NCBI GenBank assembly: GCA_014898415.1
Contig: RCTD01000028.1
Span: 620,001 to 684,000 of the forward strand
Direction of reading: 5' to 3'
From: Stromatinia cepivora
Taxonomy: Eukaryota > Ascomycota > Leotiomycetes > Helotiales > Sclerotiniaceae
Length of the DNA stretch: 64,000 nt
Part shown: in pieces, positions 23,101 through 34,366 of the stretch
Layout of the letters: each line of letters opens with the position of its first letter
Numbering within the stretch: position 1 is the stretch's first letter
Made by a program: the position numbers and the translations under genes
The notes under the pieces: generated by a model
The model's database searches: none
What the model was told of the DNA's origin: nothing
What the model saw: only the letters and a program-made list of their open reading frames with translations

Positions 23101-23853
23101 AGTCTCGGCATTTTTAAGAAGGTCTAAAAATTCGGTCCAAGCATTTGATGCCCATTTCCTCAATCCTCGTCGAGTCTCATCGCCCTTTGCAGCTTTCATG
23201 ATCCACATCTTCTTCTCCTTGATAGGCTCTGCCTCAAGTCCTTGACGGGCATTAGGATCGGTAGGAATCGTAGCAGCGGAATTAGGTAGTTCTTGAGATT
23301 TGGCGAGAAATTCGGGGGCTTGGTTGTAGGGCACAGCAAAAGCTAGAGCACTGTCCTGAGATAAGGAAGCCAGAGGGTTTGAAGTTGTTGGAAGAGGGGT
23401 GACCGAAAGATTTTGTGGTAACGGCACAGAGTCCGCTAATGGGGCTGCCTGCAAAGAATTGGCGGCAGCAGAGTCTGGGAAGACGAATGTCAAAAGTGCC
23501 AAATGGTCCACATTGGATGGCACGGTTTCCACATCTGAAGTCTGCCATTTCCAGGCAGTCTCGGGGCCAATCTGCAGTTGACGGTTACCTGCAACAAGGG
23601 AGCTCCATGTTGCTTTATCAGCACCACTGGCTTTAACCGAATCAAAAAGACTACTTTCCAAAAGTCCCATATATGTTGTGCTCGCCAAAACTGCAACTAT
23701 AACGATTGTGTGGATTGGGTGCAGACATGCTCGTCGAGAGAGAAGTTGGATAAGTGGTGTGATCTTTTTATTGAGCCACATAGGGGATGCATTGGTGTCG
23801 GTGGCAGACGAGGTTCCCCTGAACCGCGAAGGTAGAAATGAATTTCCGATCAT
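20166..23853 (-). CDS. HMG-CoA reductase, sterol-sensing-domain type
   Basis: Class I enzyme reducing HMG-CoA to mevalonate with NADPH, the committed step of ergosterol and isoprenoid synthesis, in the ER membrane. Exons 23853-20624 and 20571-20166 (52-base intron) give 1211 residues. The N-terminus has a first membrane helix at about 45-65 and a lumenal loop, then a multi-span sterol-sensing domain at about 252-435. A linker leads to the catalytic domain from about 810: [12 protein letters not shown] (824 on), catalytic Glu851 in [12 protein letters not shown] (945 on), the DKK lysines (984-986), Asp1061 in GQDPAQ, GTLGGGT (1094 on), and His1157 in QSHMAHNRS. Ser1163 is at the position of the AMPK-phosphorylated serine of animal reductase; use of this site in fungi is not shown. 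A short Ala-rich tail ends the protein. Divergent from nicotinamidase over 1.4 kb. Confidence 0.97.
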
Positions 23854-25256
23854 GGTGGAAGAAGTACAAGTAGGCTAGGTTGTATTCTATATCAAAGCCA
23901 TCGACATAGGAAGTATGTAGATCCTTCTGTTAAAGCTAAATTCAAAGCAACCATTAGTAGATGAGCTAGGAATCGTCGTTAAGTGAATAAGTAGAACTCT
24001 AGAAGACAAGAGATGAAAGGGTTCCCCAGACCAAGTGCTGAGCTGATTGATAAGAGACCCCGAACAATAGAGAGTTCTGACATAAGAGAATGTAACCTAC
24101 AAGTTTCCTTTGAAGTATTCGTCTGGAATTCCGTAAATGTATAGAAAGGAGTTGAAGAGAATGATGGGAGTCACTTTTGAAGAGGAAAAAAGAAGTGATG
24201 TGTTGTTGGTGTTGAGACCAAGCAAACAAGATGGGATGTCACAAAAGATAGAAGAGGAGCAATGACTTTTCTTGGAGGTGGGATGTGTGATTTTTTGTGA
24301 TCAAGAGAAAAAGAGAAGATCAAAGGACAACGATGGATTGTGATTGAGATTATCATGTAATAATTATCTCATGAAAATCCACAGGCAAAGTTATAAGGGA
24401 CAACCCCATGGAAGGAATAGAAACCACGATATATATATTGTTGACTTTTTGCTTGTCTAATCCCTGAAAATTAAATCATTAGCTAGGCGGTGACACACTA
24501 TTTGCAGCTTAACGATAAGTGGCTTAGCTTTGCATCAAGCTTGGGTTTAGGATAAAGGAAATTATTAGCAAAGTCGATCTTTTAGAAATCTTTTGAACCT
24601 CAACCTTTTTCCTTTCTAAAAATTCCTTCATATTGTTCTTCAAAACATTCTTCTCATTGTTACCTCTGAGAGTACTATTATTCTATTCCATCAAATCATC
24701 AGAATAATTTAAAGTCCAGGAATATATTTCTAGATTATGTATTAATTGGATCCAATTACTAGATACAGATACAAATGTACCAACTGTTGTCCTAAATCTA
24801 ATCTATCGAAACAAGTCTTTTCATTGACCAATTCACCAAGCAGATAATGGAACTTGTTATCCAATTGAGAATATTATTGGATAATGCCCTGGTCCGTCCT
24901 GACAAACTAGCATTGGAAATAATCTTCCCCTTTTTCCTTCCACTCCCTTCTTCTTATTCTATTGAACCAAATCACATGATACTATCTTTCATCGTACAAA
25001 TATCAAAGTTTTCATGAACTTCAACATCAAAAATGTTTTCTTGGTGGCGTTGATATTGATAACTTCAATATTTCACTGTTGGAGAACCAATACAAACAGA
25101 CCACAGGTTGGTTCATACTTTGTTCTAGATAAGAATAAACTTTTATCGATTGTTACTTCACCAACAATCTATCTATCTAGTATATCTAGCAAAACTTTTC
25201 ACATCAGATCAACCAACAATACCTAACCATCACATCAAATCAGCTAACCTCTCATC
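23854..25256. promoter_or_regulatory. Divergent upstream region of HMG-CoA reductase and nicotinamidase
   Basis: 1.4 kb between two start codons facing away from each other. AT-rich with CT/AG tracts (24180-24330) but no gene and no regulatory site that I can name with confidence. Confidence 0.4.
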
Positions 25257-26010
25257 ATGTCAACTGCTGACACTGATACTAATACATTCAAGCCAGCTCT
25301 AATCATAGTGGATCTTCAAGAAGATTTCTTACCTCCAGTATGTTATACATCTTATCAATGTTTATTCATGTATTCATACTAACAGATTTAAGAATGGTTC
25401 TCTAGCTGTAGCTAATGGTCGGGATACAATTCCCATTATCAACAACCTCCTCAATCTTCCATTTCACCTTAAGATCGCCACCAAAGATTGGCACCCTTCA
25501 AATCATACATCTTTCGCGTCAAATCATCCAGGTACAAAACCATTTACAGATTTCACTACTATCATCAATCCGTCTAATCCTTCTGAGACATATAAAACTC
25601 GTCTCTGGCCACCGCACTGCGTTCAGAATACTCTCGGTTCTGAGTTCCCCTTCGAACTAAACACAACGCATATCACCAAGACAATTCTCAAGGGACAAAA
25701 CCCTGATGTAGAAATGTATTCCGCATTCTACGATCCTTTGAAGAATCCTCGGTGTAGTGATAGTGGCTTGGCAGGCCATTTGAAAGATGAAGGCATTACC
25801 GATGTCTATGTAGTAGGTCTAGCAGCCGATTATTGTGTCAAGTGCACAGCTGAAGATTCCGCCAATGAGGGATTTAAGACTTTTATTGTAGAAGAGGGAA
25901 CTCGAGCCGTTGATCCCGCAGAATGGGAGAAAATGAAATTGAGTTTGGAAGGAGTCAAAGTTGTGAGTGTGAATGGCGAGAAAGTCGATCGAGTAAGAAA
26001 GTTAAAGTGA
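25257..26010 (+). CDS. PNC1: Nicotinamidase (isochorismatase-fold)
   Basis: Hydrolyses nicotinamide to nicotinate and ammonia in the NAD+ salvage pathway. Exons 25257-25337 and 25393-26010 give 232 residues, close to yeast Pnc1 (216). The catalytic triad is visible: Asp19 in IIVDLQEDF, Lys127 in TILKGQNPD, Cys175 in AADYCVKCTAED. Metal ligands fit Asp59 and His61 in KDWHPSNH and His102 in LWPPHC. The intron has a standard GTATGT donor, but the 3' splice site must be TTTAAG at 25390-25392, because the nearer CAG would give an immediate TAA. Convergent with the Nbp2-like gene. Confidence 0.93.
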
Positions 26011-27473
26011 GGAGAGAGGTCTAGCACGGATGTCAAATTACAATTCGGTCTCTTTTCAATGACTGTTGGTTGTGCCGAAGATGTGCTGAAAGCAAAGTCA
26101 TGCAAGTATCTCAGGTGGTGACACCGAGTACAATGCCCGTACTTCAATAACCTTCTTTATGAAGGGGAAGGCATTGTATTGCAAACATATCAAATTACAA
26201 TAATCAAAAATCAACATATTTCCCTACATCGTCAACGCTACAAAATGCAACCTCGCAATGTGTGATGTCAATAATCCCAAACTCTTTTCCGTGCTATACA
26301 AACTGGCTCCAAGTGATAAAATGAAGAATAATCATCATCATCAGAGTTCCAATAAGTCATCAGTTTAGCGTGTGAAAAACCAAGATCGACATAACATACA
26401 AGCTGACGGAAAAAGCGCAAGTTAGTCGTATATCCATCTATCCATCTCATCTTATCTCATCTTATCATCTCATAACATAAACCTCCATACCAAGTACAGC
26501 CAGCATCTCTTTCTGGTACATATTCTCATATTCTCAATACCAATACCAATACCGACTAGTATTTACGCAGAAAGGGGGATTGCTTATTTAAAAAATACCA
26601 AATATCCCTATAATTAAACAATTCAATATATCTCGTCTTTTTATAGATAGAATCTATAGAGGTTATAAGATAGATGGACAGATGTATTCTCATTCTAAAT
26701 TTCTCCTCCAAGACCAGATTTATAATCAAAAAGTGAGTGAGTACCTAGTAAATGAATGAGTATGCGGAGATGGATATTTATATTTCGATTTCGATTTCGA
26801 TTTCGAATTCAGGAACGAAGGAGATAGATAGGAAACAGCATTTTCGAATCGCGCGAACAATAGTTATATTAATAAATTAATAAATAATAATTTTTTTTTA
26901 AAAAAAAATTGACAGATAAAATATTAAAATATCAAAATTATATTCATCACATCTCAACTCATCTAAACCCACGCATCAAACAGCAATAGATAAGAAACTG
27001 ATGAACAAATCCTAAAGTACATATAAGATATAAGATATGGATACACGAATGAATATTTTCTAATCGATATATAAATATATAAATACAGACAGAACATAAC
27101 ACACGTAGAGCATGAACACATAACACGTTATAGCATATTTCTTCCTATCAAAAAATGCATCATTAAACCCCATCATCATCCTAATTCACCAGCTCCTTTC
27201 CTTTCCTTTCCTTTCCCTTCCCTTTTCCTCCTGCTCCTACTCATTGCATCGCAGACGGAGAGACAGGCATTTTAGAAACCGTTTTCCATTCACTCCCTTT
27301 CCTGAATATTTCATCTTTCAATTCATTTCATTTCATTTCATTTCATATAAAGTATCATATATGGCAAACACATCCATCCACCTGGTATCACTATTACGCC
27401 CCAACATCCCAATTAAAATCCATGTTCCATCTCATCTACTAATTCATAACAGTCATGAGCAAATTGCGTCGCG
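26011..27473. other. Convergent intergenic, AT-rich with short tandem repeats
   Basis: Contains a GATTTC repeat near 26786-26810, AT-rich sequence at 26850-27100, a CTTTC-type pyrimidine tract at 27196-27230 and ATTTC repeats at about 27319-27349. No gene is recognised. Confidence 0.5.
27319..27349. repeat. Pentanucleotide (ATTTC) tandem repeat
   Basis: About six consecutive ATTTC units in the 3' flank of the minus-strand SH3 gene. Confidence 0.75.
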
Positions 27474-29156
27474 TTATCGAGCCTTGGCTTCGTGTGTCTC
27501 GTTCGTTGTATCGCGAGGAGGACCGAGAGGACTTTCGGGGCCTTGGACCGCGATTGATGGTGAGAGTTTGGTTGCCGAATCTGTTTGGGTGGATTCCACG
27601 GGTGCCGTGTTACTGCTCGATGAGTCTTCGAATTTCGCATTTTTGGCTTCTTGACTGCTGGGTCTATCTATAAGGCCTTCATGTGAGCTAGGTAGAGTTG
27701 GAGTATTGGCTTGACTACCGCCTCGTTGCCCATGATAATGTATGACTTGTGGGGGAGCTTGGCCAGCCTGGGTGCCTAGAAGATGTTGAGGGTATGGGTG
27801 CAAATCTTTAGAGGATGTTGAGAATGTAGATACGACAGGTTGTTGATATCCATTGCTGCCATTGCTTGAACTTGGATTGTGTCCGAATGCTTGATTGTGT
27901 TCCGCTTGAGTGGGAGTACCTGAGTCACCTCCCACAGGACTAGCAAGCTCGACTTGTCCCGTCAAACTGTTTAAACCCCCTTGAATGTCTCTCAGCAACC
28001 GGACATATTCCTCAGGAACCAAGCCACTTTCCTGTGTCTTGGGATCTTCTGCAACAAGCCAGCCTTGGCCATGTCGATATGATACCCAAATGACTTGTCC
28101 TTCCACCAATGGTAGTTCATTTTCATTCTCTCGTTCAAAATCGAATAGTGCAACGGCTTTACCATGCATCTCTTCATCCGGTGATGCAATTGTGAATTGA
28201 TAATCGCGAGAATATCTTGATTCATCATGTTTCGCCATGCCAGGCGAGGATGCGGTACTCGAAGCATCAGACTCTGAGCGATAATCTTGACCACTCTCGT
28301 CTGTATAGGAGCGACTGGGTAAAAGGCCAGCGAAATGAGAATCTCGTTGCCCTGGAACATTATATGGCGCTAACATTGAGCGTCTTGCCAACTCCGAAGG
28401 GTATGTAACATATTCTCCACCAGGCCCGTCTGCCTCGTCTCCTTCATTGACATAATATCTTTCGCTATTATCACCACTGGTACCTGCAAAGTATCCTGCG
28501 TCATCCTCAAAGTTCTGTTGACTGAGCATGCTTGTTCTACGCTCTCCATCCCTGGGCGCTCTCCCTCTGCCGCGCGAATTTCCTCCATATTCCCCTGCTG
28601 ATGATTTGTGTTTCCTGTGGCGTGAACTGACTACGACCGGACTTTGCAGATCCTCATCCTCGCTCCATGGAGGTCCATCACCAAAGTGTATAGGCGCCAA
28701 TTGTTCCCCTTTCATGAATCCATCACCACCCCATGGACCAGGTCCCCAAGATCCGCGACTATCCCAGGAAGTCGGAGGATCTGATAGTCGTTTATGCGAT
28801 TCGCTAGCTGGCGTTGAAAGGCCTGATGGAGGTTCAGACGGCTCTGCAGGTGGTCCATAATGCATAGGATGCAGTGAAGGATATGCGAAATCGCGGACCG
28901 TTGTGTAAGAGAGGCTGGAATGAAAGACGGGGAAGATGTGTGAGGGAGGTCGCGATCGTGACGGCGCAGAATAATTCGAGTATTGTGATAACCTATTCTT
29001 TGAGGCATGAGATGTAGGACGTTGCAGATTCGGCCGCTTTGTTGTGGGTGAAGTATTTAAAGGTGGAAGGGAAGGATGATTAGGATTCGATGAGGGAGAA
29101 CTAACTGGTGGTGGGGACGCTGCTGGCGACGATGTTGGAGAAATTACCGCTGCCAT
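27474..29156 (-). CDS. SH3-domain protein, Nbp2/Skb5-like
   Basis: An intronless 560-residue protein. The first 320 residues are Pro/Ser-rich and disordered in character. One SH3 domain lies at about 331-389, with the hallmark ALFDFERENENELPL, a WVSYRHGQGWLVAED hydrophobic-ligand surface and GLVPEEYVRLL at its end. The C-terminal 170 residues are again low complexity (Ser/Gln/Thr). Architecture and SH3 sequence resemble Nbp2 of budding yeast and Skb5 of fission yeast, adaptors that bring a PP2C phosphatase to MAP-kinase and PAK pathways. The ortholog call is from memory of the family; another fungal SH3 adaptor is possible. Start ATG at 29154-29156. Confidence 0.8.
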   Translation of the reverse strand: MAAVISPTSSPAASPPPVSSPSSNPNHPSLPPLNTSPTTKRPNLQRPTSHASKNRLSQYSNYSAPSRSRPPSHIFPVFHSSLSYTTVRDFAYPSLHPMHYGPPAEPSEPPSGLSTPASESHKRLSDPPTSWDSRGSWGPGPWGGDGFMKGEQLAPIHFGDGPPWSEDEDLQSPVVVSSRHRKHKSSAGEYGGNSRGRGRAPRDGERRTSMLSQQNFEDDAGYFAGTSGDNSERYYVNEGDEADGPGGEYVTYPSELARRSMLAPYNVPGQRDSHFAGLLPSRSYTDESGQDYRSESDASSTASSPGMAKHDESRYSRDYQFTIASPDEEMHGKAVALFDFERENENELPLVEGQVIWVSYRHGQGWLVAEDPKTQESGLVPEEYVRLLRDIQGGLNSLTGQVELASPVGGDSGTPTQAEHNQAFGHNPSSSNGSNGYQQPVVSTFSTSSKDLHPYPQHLLGTQAGQAPPQVIHYHGQRGGSQANTPTLPSSHEGLIDRPSSQEAKNAKFEDSSSSNTAPVESTQTDSATKLSPSIAVQGPESPLGPPRDTTNETHEAKAR

Positions 29157-31313
29157 ATTGAAGCAAATATGATTGCGATCAGCTTGAAGGCTGCGCTTTG
29201 AGGAGCAAATTGTATGTTTCGATTCAAACGAGTTAGCCCAATATGACGATCTCCCTTGTATGCTTGAGTAGGAAGGCTGGCAGAAAGATAGCCACTTGTC
29301 GTTGTTTAAAATTTGTGATCGGAAAGAAGGCTTTAATCGTCCCAGCGCTCAAGTTAGCCCGAGGTTGCTTTCAATTATCTCGAGTATGAGATGAAGAAAG
29401 GTATCATCAGACGATGTGTATTAGGAATGGCAGGTAGTCTTTCAGACGAGTTGGTGTTAGGGCAACAGGCGCGCAGTTGTGAAAAGATAGATGTCGAGGG
29501 AATGAAAGTCAGATTCTTGGTAGCGCTTGTCAATAAATTGAGGTTGATTGAAGTTCGAATGCAATGTTGAAAAGAGATCAGATCAAGCTCGTGCGTAATT
29601 GTAAGGCCCTTGTACCCAATTACAAACAAAACCAACAGGACTTCTAACGAAACACTGTACGGAGTACCCTAGCAATTCAAAGGGAAATGGTTTGTGATTG
29701 CCAAAGAAGACTATCTCTACTTGAAGATTCACAAATCAACAGAGTAGCTTTTTGCGCCGAAAAGGTTTCTGTGAATTAATGGCGCTCTAGAGTTCAAGAC
29801 AATTAAGAAAAGCAATGTTCCTTTTGAATTGCTGTGTGAGTTGCTACTACGAAGCGCCGAGGGTTCAAGGGCTCGAGGTCCTTTTTGCGAATTTCTCAAA
29901 TTATCTTGGGCGGATTTGACAAGGGACCCCGCACACTGCGATTATTGACATGGAAATTAGGCAATGGAGGTTAGGTAGTAAAAGTATGGGTGAATGTTTG
30001 GAATGGGTTGTAGAGATTATAAACACATGCAGACTGAAGGAGTTATATAAGTAGGGTACCCGAAAGTATAAAAGCAAGTTGATGGAAAGATTGGGAGGGG
30101 AATGGGAAACTGGGGAACTTTGAAGTCCAGAAATTTTGTGGTATAGTAGTTTTAAAGTCATACAAAGACGTTTCTACCTCTCGCCAGCTCTCTATAGATT
30201 GAATAGACTAGGCACCTGGTAATAAGTACGGAGGTTCGATGAAGATGGAAAGATTTGACTTCAAGGGAGAGAGAGATATAAGGTAACAGAATAAAGTTTC
30301 CTTTTGGTAATGTGTGGCTTACGGAAATACATGAATACATATATGCATTCTTTCGGTTTTAAAGTCCGGTTGTGTTTGAGTGAGTGGGCTTTTCTATTTC
30401 TATTTCTATTTCCGTAACAACGCCATTAGCATTCATTTTAACACTTTCTCCCGGTACAGTTCCCGCCAAGAAGTAATGATCGATTTCCCACAAGTCCGTT
30501 TCAGTGTTTCAGGTTTTCGGCGTTTCAGACTTGCAGTAGAACCAATAAAATGTTAAGAAGGAAAAATGGAACTTTAACATGCATGCACCTACCACACGGA
30601 CTACCTAAATCAGCATGTGCTTCAATCAATGATCAGCTTTTGTTGTTGCTTTTGTACTACTTTCTCCTTGTGCTACCGTAAGAGCTAAAGTACGGTGAGC
30701 TTTTCAAGATTCAATTTTATTGGTTGATCTTACTTAGTACTCAGCCCGTTAGCCTACCTCTAACCGAAAATTTTCACTTTGATAAGTCTTATTCATTGCT
30801 GTGAGCTTCAAGCTTTTTAATGTTCTACAACATCAACAATCATACAACACGATAGATACAACACTATTCATCGTCAACATCACTCTCAACTTGACTTGAT
30901 TTAATGTCTTCATGATTTCGCTATACTTGAAACTGACCAAGTCTAGATGCAGAACATGAAATGTTTGGTTGGTATGTACAACTTCTTGTGAGAACCAATA
31001 CCTTCTTGAACTTTCTTTCTTCCCCATTCACCTGTAGCAACCTGATGATCACTATTATTGGAGCTGTCTTATTAAAAACTGATGACGCAATTTTTATTTA
31101 CGCAACTTAACAACTTCTGAATGCTCTTCAACACAAATCATGTTATATACGCATACATTGTGTTGACACGTAACTGACTTGAACATAGCTTCTACAGAAA
31201 TATCCACAACTTGAATTCGGTCCCCATCTGAAACCCGTGTCACGAGGAGAGGTGGTTGAAGTTTTTGTTCTTACAGAGATCTTTATTACAACGACAGCAA
31301 TTTTTCATCAATC
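29157..31313. promoter_or_regulatory. Divergent upstream region of the Nbp2-like and SSU72 genes
   Basis: 2.2 kb without recognised genes. Small motifs only, such as repeated CTATTT near 30393-30412. It presumably carries both promoters and leaders. Confidence 0.4.
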
Positions 31314-32148
31314 ATGTCTCAAGCGCCAACATTGACTGCCAATGGCAGTGCTACACCTCAGTCGACATCAAACGGTGAACGAGTTGACGGATTTAAGCTT
31401 AAATTCTGCACAGTTTGCGCCAGTAACAACAACAGGTATACTCGATACATCACATTTTTCATTTGATTTGTAGCTAACAGGGTCCTTTCTCAGATCCATG
31501 GAATCACACTTACGTCTCGCTGCGGCCCATTATCCTGTGATATCTTTTGGAACAGGCTCTTTAGTTAGATTACCAGGGCCTTCCATCACACAACCCAATG
31601 TCTACCAATTCAACAAAACCTCATATGATAGCATGTACAAAGAACTCGAATCTAAAGATCCGCGTCTCTACCGGGCTAATGGTATCCTGAATATGCTTGG
31701 GCGGAATAGATCAGTAAAATGGGGGCCAGAGAGATGGCAGGATTGGCAAGTCGGTGTTCCAAGATTACAACACAATACAGATCAAGGTGCCGAAGGTGTA
31801 GAGGGAGGCGTCGTGGACATTGTTATTACCTGTGAAGAAAGGTGCTGGGATGCCGTTGTTGACGACCTTCTTAATCGTGGCTCCCCATTAAACCGTCCCG
31901 TGCATGTCATCAATGTTGATATCAAAGATAATCATGAAGAGGCTCTAGTCGGCGGTAGGGGAATTCTTGATCTTGCGGACTCCCTCAATAAAGCTGCTGC
32001 CGAGGAAAGAGAACTTAACCCCACCGGATTCGACAGTGGAAGTGCCAGTAGTAGGGCTGGTTTTGATGAAAGAGTGCCGGAGATCATCGGGGAATGGCAG
32101 GAAAGATGGCCGAATCTACCAGCAGTATGGACATTAGCATGGTTCTGA
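31314..32148 (+). CDS. SSU72: Ssu72 RNA polymerase II CTD phosphatase
   Basis: Removes phosphate from Ser5/Ser7 of the polymerase II C-terminal repeats and works in mRNA 3'-end processing and termination with the cleavage/polyadenylation complex. Exons 31314-31435 and 31494-32148 give 258 residues. The cysteine-phosphatase signature C-x5-R is Cys35-ASNNN-Arg41, followed by SMESH; Arg41 is split by the intron. The conserved [28 protein letters not shown] and [13 protein letters not shown] (about 179-191, carrying the general-acid aspartate) match the family. The protein is longer than yeast Ssu72 (206) because of a Ser/Thr-rich N-terminal extension and an insert near 216-235. Confidence 0.96.
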
Positions 32149-34366
32149 ACACTTGCATGGCGATTTTTTATTATGGCGTTGAGGTTACGAGGTATACCCA
32201 TCTTCTGTGGCGTTTAGGGTGGAATTTGAGCGGACTTTGACATGAGTTGGCATCTTCTTTAGAATCGGAGATGGAGCAATAAAAAGCTTTATATTACCCC
32301 AGAAACGATCCATGCATCAATTCGATCCTGGCTTGAATTACAAATATACTGAGTTGAGGTCAAGTTCAGAAACCGTTGAAATTAAGTAGAATAAGGGTTG
32401 TGCCTGAACTGGTCTGAAAAGGGTAAAAGAGACAGGCCCAAGGAAATTGATATTCTGAGATTAGTTATCGGTATGGGGCCCATGATTAAAATATCACTAG
32501 GACATTCTAGAAGGACAAAGCTAGAATCAAGATAAGAATCCATAAGATTGGGCCTCGGAATGTTTTGAATTCAGTAGGCCTGTTTTCATGGAAATCCTCA
32601 TATGATTCGAGACGACCTTTTCTATCTTTTTTTTTCACGGAGGAGTACTAGGTTGGTACCTGTAACTGAGGATGTTGGTTTTGTAGTTCCAGATTGTTGT
32701 AAAGGATAGGACACGGGCTTTACGGGGTGAAATATCTGTAAATACCTATGTATGGGATTAGCGGCAATAGAAATCAATAACTACCTATATTCGCTATTTT
32801 GAATTTGGAAGAATATTTGGCAGCTAGCTGTATATGTTTATATGCACAAATTAAGGTCTCTGTGGATTGATCAAGGAGAAGCCTCGTGTAGATGGACCCT
32901 TGTTCCGCACTTGCTTTGGCGACCAGCGAAATGAGGACTGATGGAAATGGAAAGACGGTGCTTCGTAAAGATACGAAAGACCTTCGGGCTCTCTCTTGAT
33001 TAGGTTCGTAATAAATATACCTATATAGAGCTTGCGCATCATCGAATTTGATGAATTGCGGTTACTTTAATCTCATATCCAGCTTTAGATTTTCAGGTGA
33101 TAATTATATCGTCTGAATCCAAAAGCGTGAGATGAGCTGAGGTGCAAGCTGTTCCCCGACTTGTTTCGTTCTGTCTTGTATCACGACACAGTCGTACATC
33201 TACGCCGCTATTCATGTACGGAGTATACAGACAGTAATAAGCATCCTTGTAGACTATATTGTATTCGGGAGAACAAATCTTTATGTAATAATTCTCCCTT
33301 ACAAATCTCACCTCAAGCTTGGAAATACTGTTGTGCCACAGTATTAAAACTTTCGAGTAGGATTTCCATCATTTGCAGGGAGCATAGTATACCTAGGTAC
33401 ATCCAGCTTCTCTTGCTGGACTTCTCATCTAATTTAAAATTATTCAATGTACAATCCCAAGCTGTCCAGGTGTGTTGAAGAATCGCGTCAATATCAAATA
33501 GGTATCAACTTTTCCCCTGGGCCCATCAAATTTAGTTTCAACACCATTTCCTTATCGATTTTAGAAGGTTTGTCCGCCTTTATATCCAAAGGAAAGCTGG
33601 GCGTACCTGGAAATCTAACCAAACACATCCGAATCCAAAAAAGGCAGCTACCACTAAGCTTAAACGCGAAAGTAACCCAAGGATTCAGGAGAAAAAGAAG
33701 GCCTTGTGTTTTGACTGACTTGATGATTGAATGGCTGGACAACTACGGAGTAGAAATAATAATCCCCAGTCAATAATCCCCAGTCACCTGCATCAAGACA
33801 ACCAGCCCAGCCATCCAGCAGCCAGCCAACCCATCTCTGCAACAGAATTGGAACGGTACCTTACTTAACAATTACGCACAAACCAAATTCTCTGTTCTTC
33901 TTTCAAATAAACCATGAATTTGGATTTCTAAAACAAAATTCAAACGTCATAATACGGTTTATTTGTCTCTTTCCTTCATATACTTACCTACCGACCTAAA
34001 GGTAAAATTCATTGTCGCTGTACAACAATTCAGTTACACGTTCATTACCTCCTACTATACGACGAATTCATTCCTCAGAAAACCATCCCGATTGCCCCGA
34101 TTTTCAGCTACGCTATCTCGCTTTGACCGAACGGCCTTCTCAATTGACTTCGTTTCAGGGAGACTTTTAAACTGTTCCAGGCTTGAGAATATCTGCATTT
34201 GCATGTGTTGATCACACAAACAGGGTATTTCAAGTTCTCGCAACTTATCAGTCAGCTATTAAGCTTTCGAGGTGTATTGCGACTTTTTCAATAATCAAAG
34301 GATTGTGCCGAACTATTCTCCGAGTCCAAAGGGTTGCTCATTCCATATCATAACCGCGACTTTACG
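32149..34366. other. Intergenic, upstream of SPA2
   Basis: 2.2 kb with no recognised gene. A tandem CAGTCAATAATCCC duplication sits near 33767-33784. The last 400 bases probably form the SPA2 promoter and leader. Confidence 0.45.
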
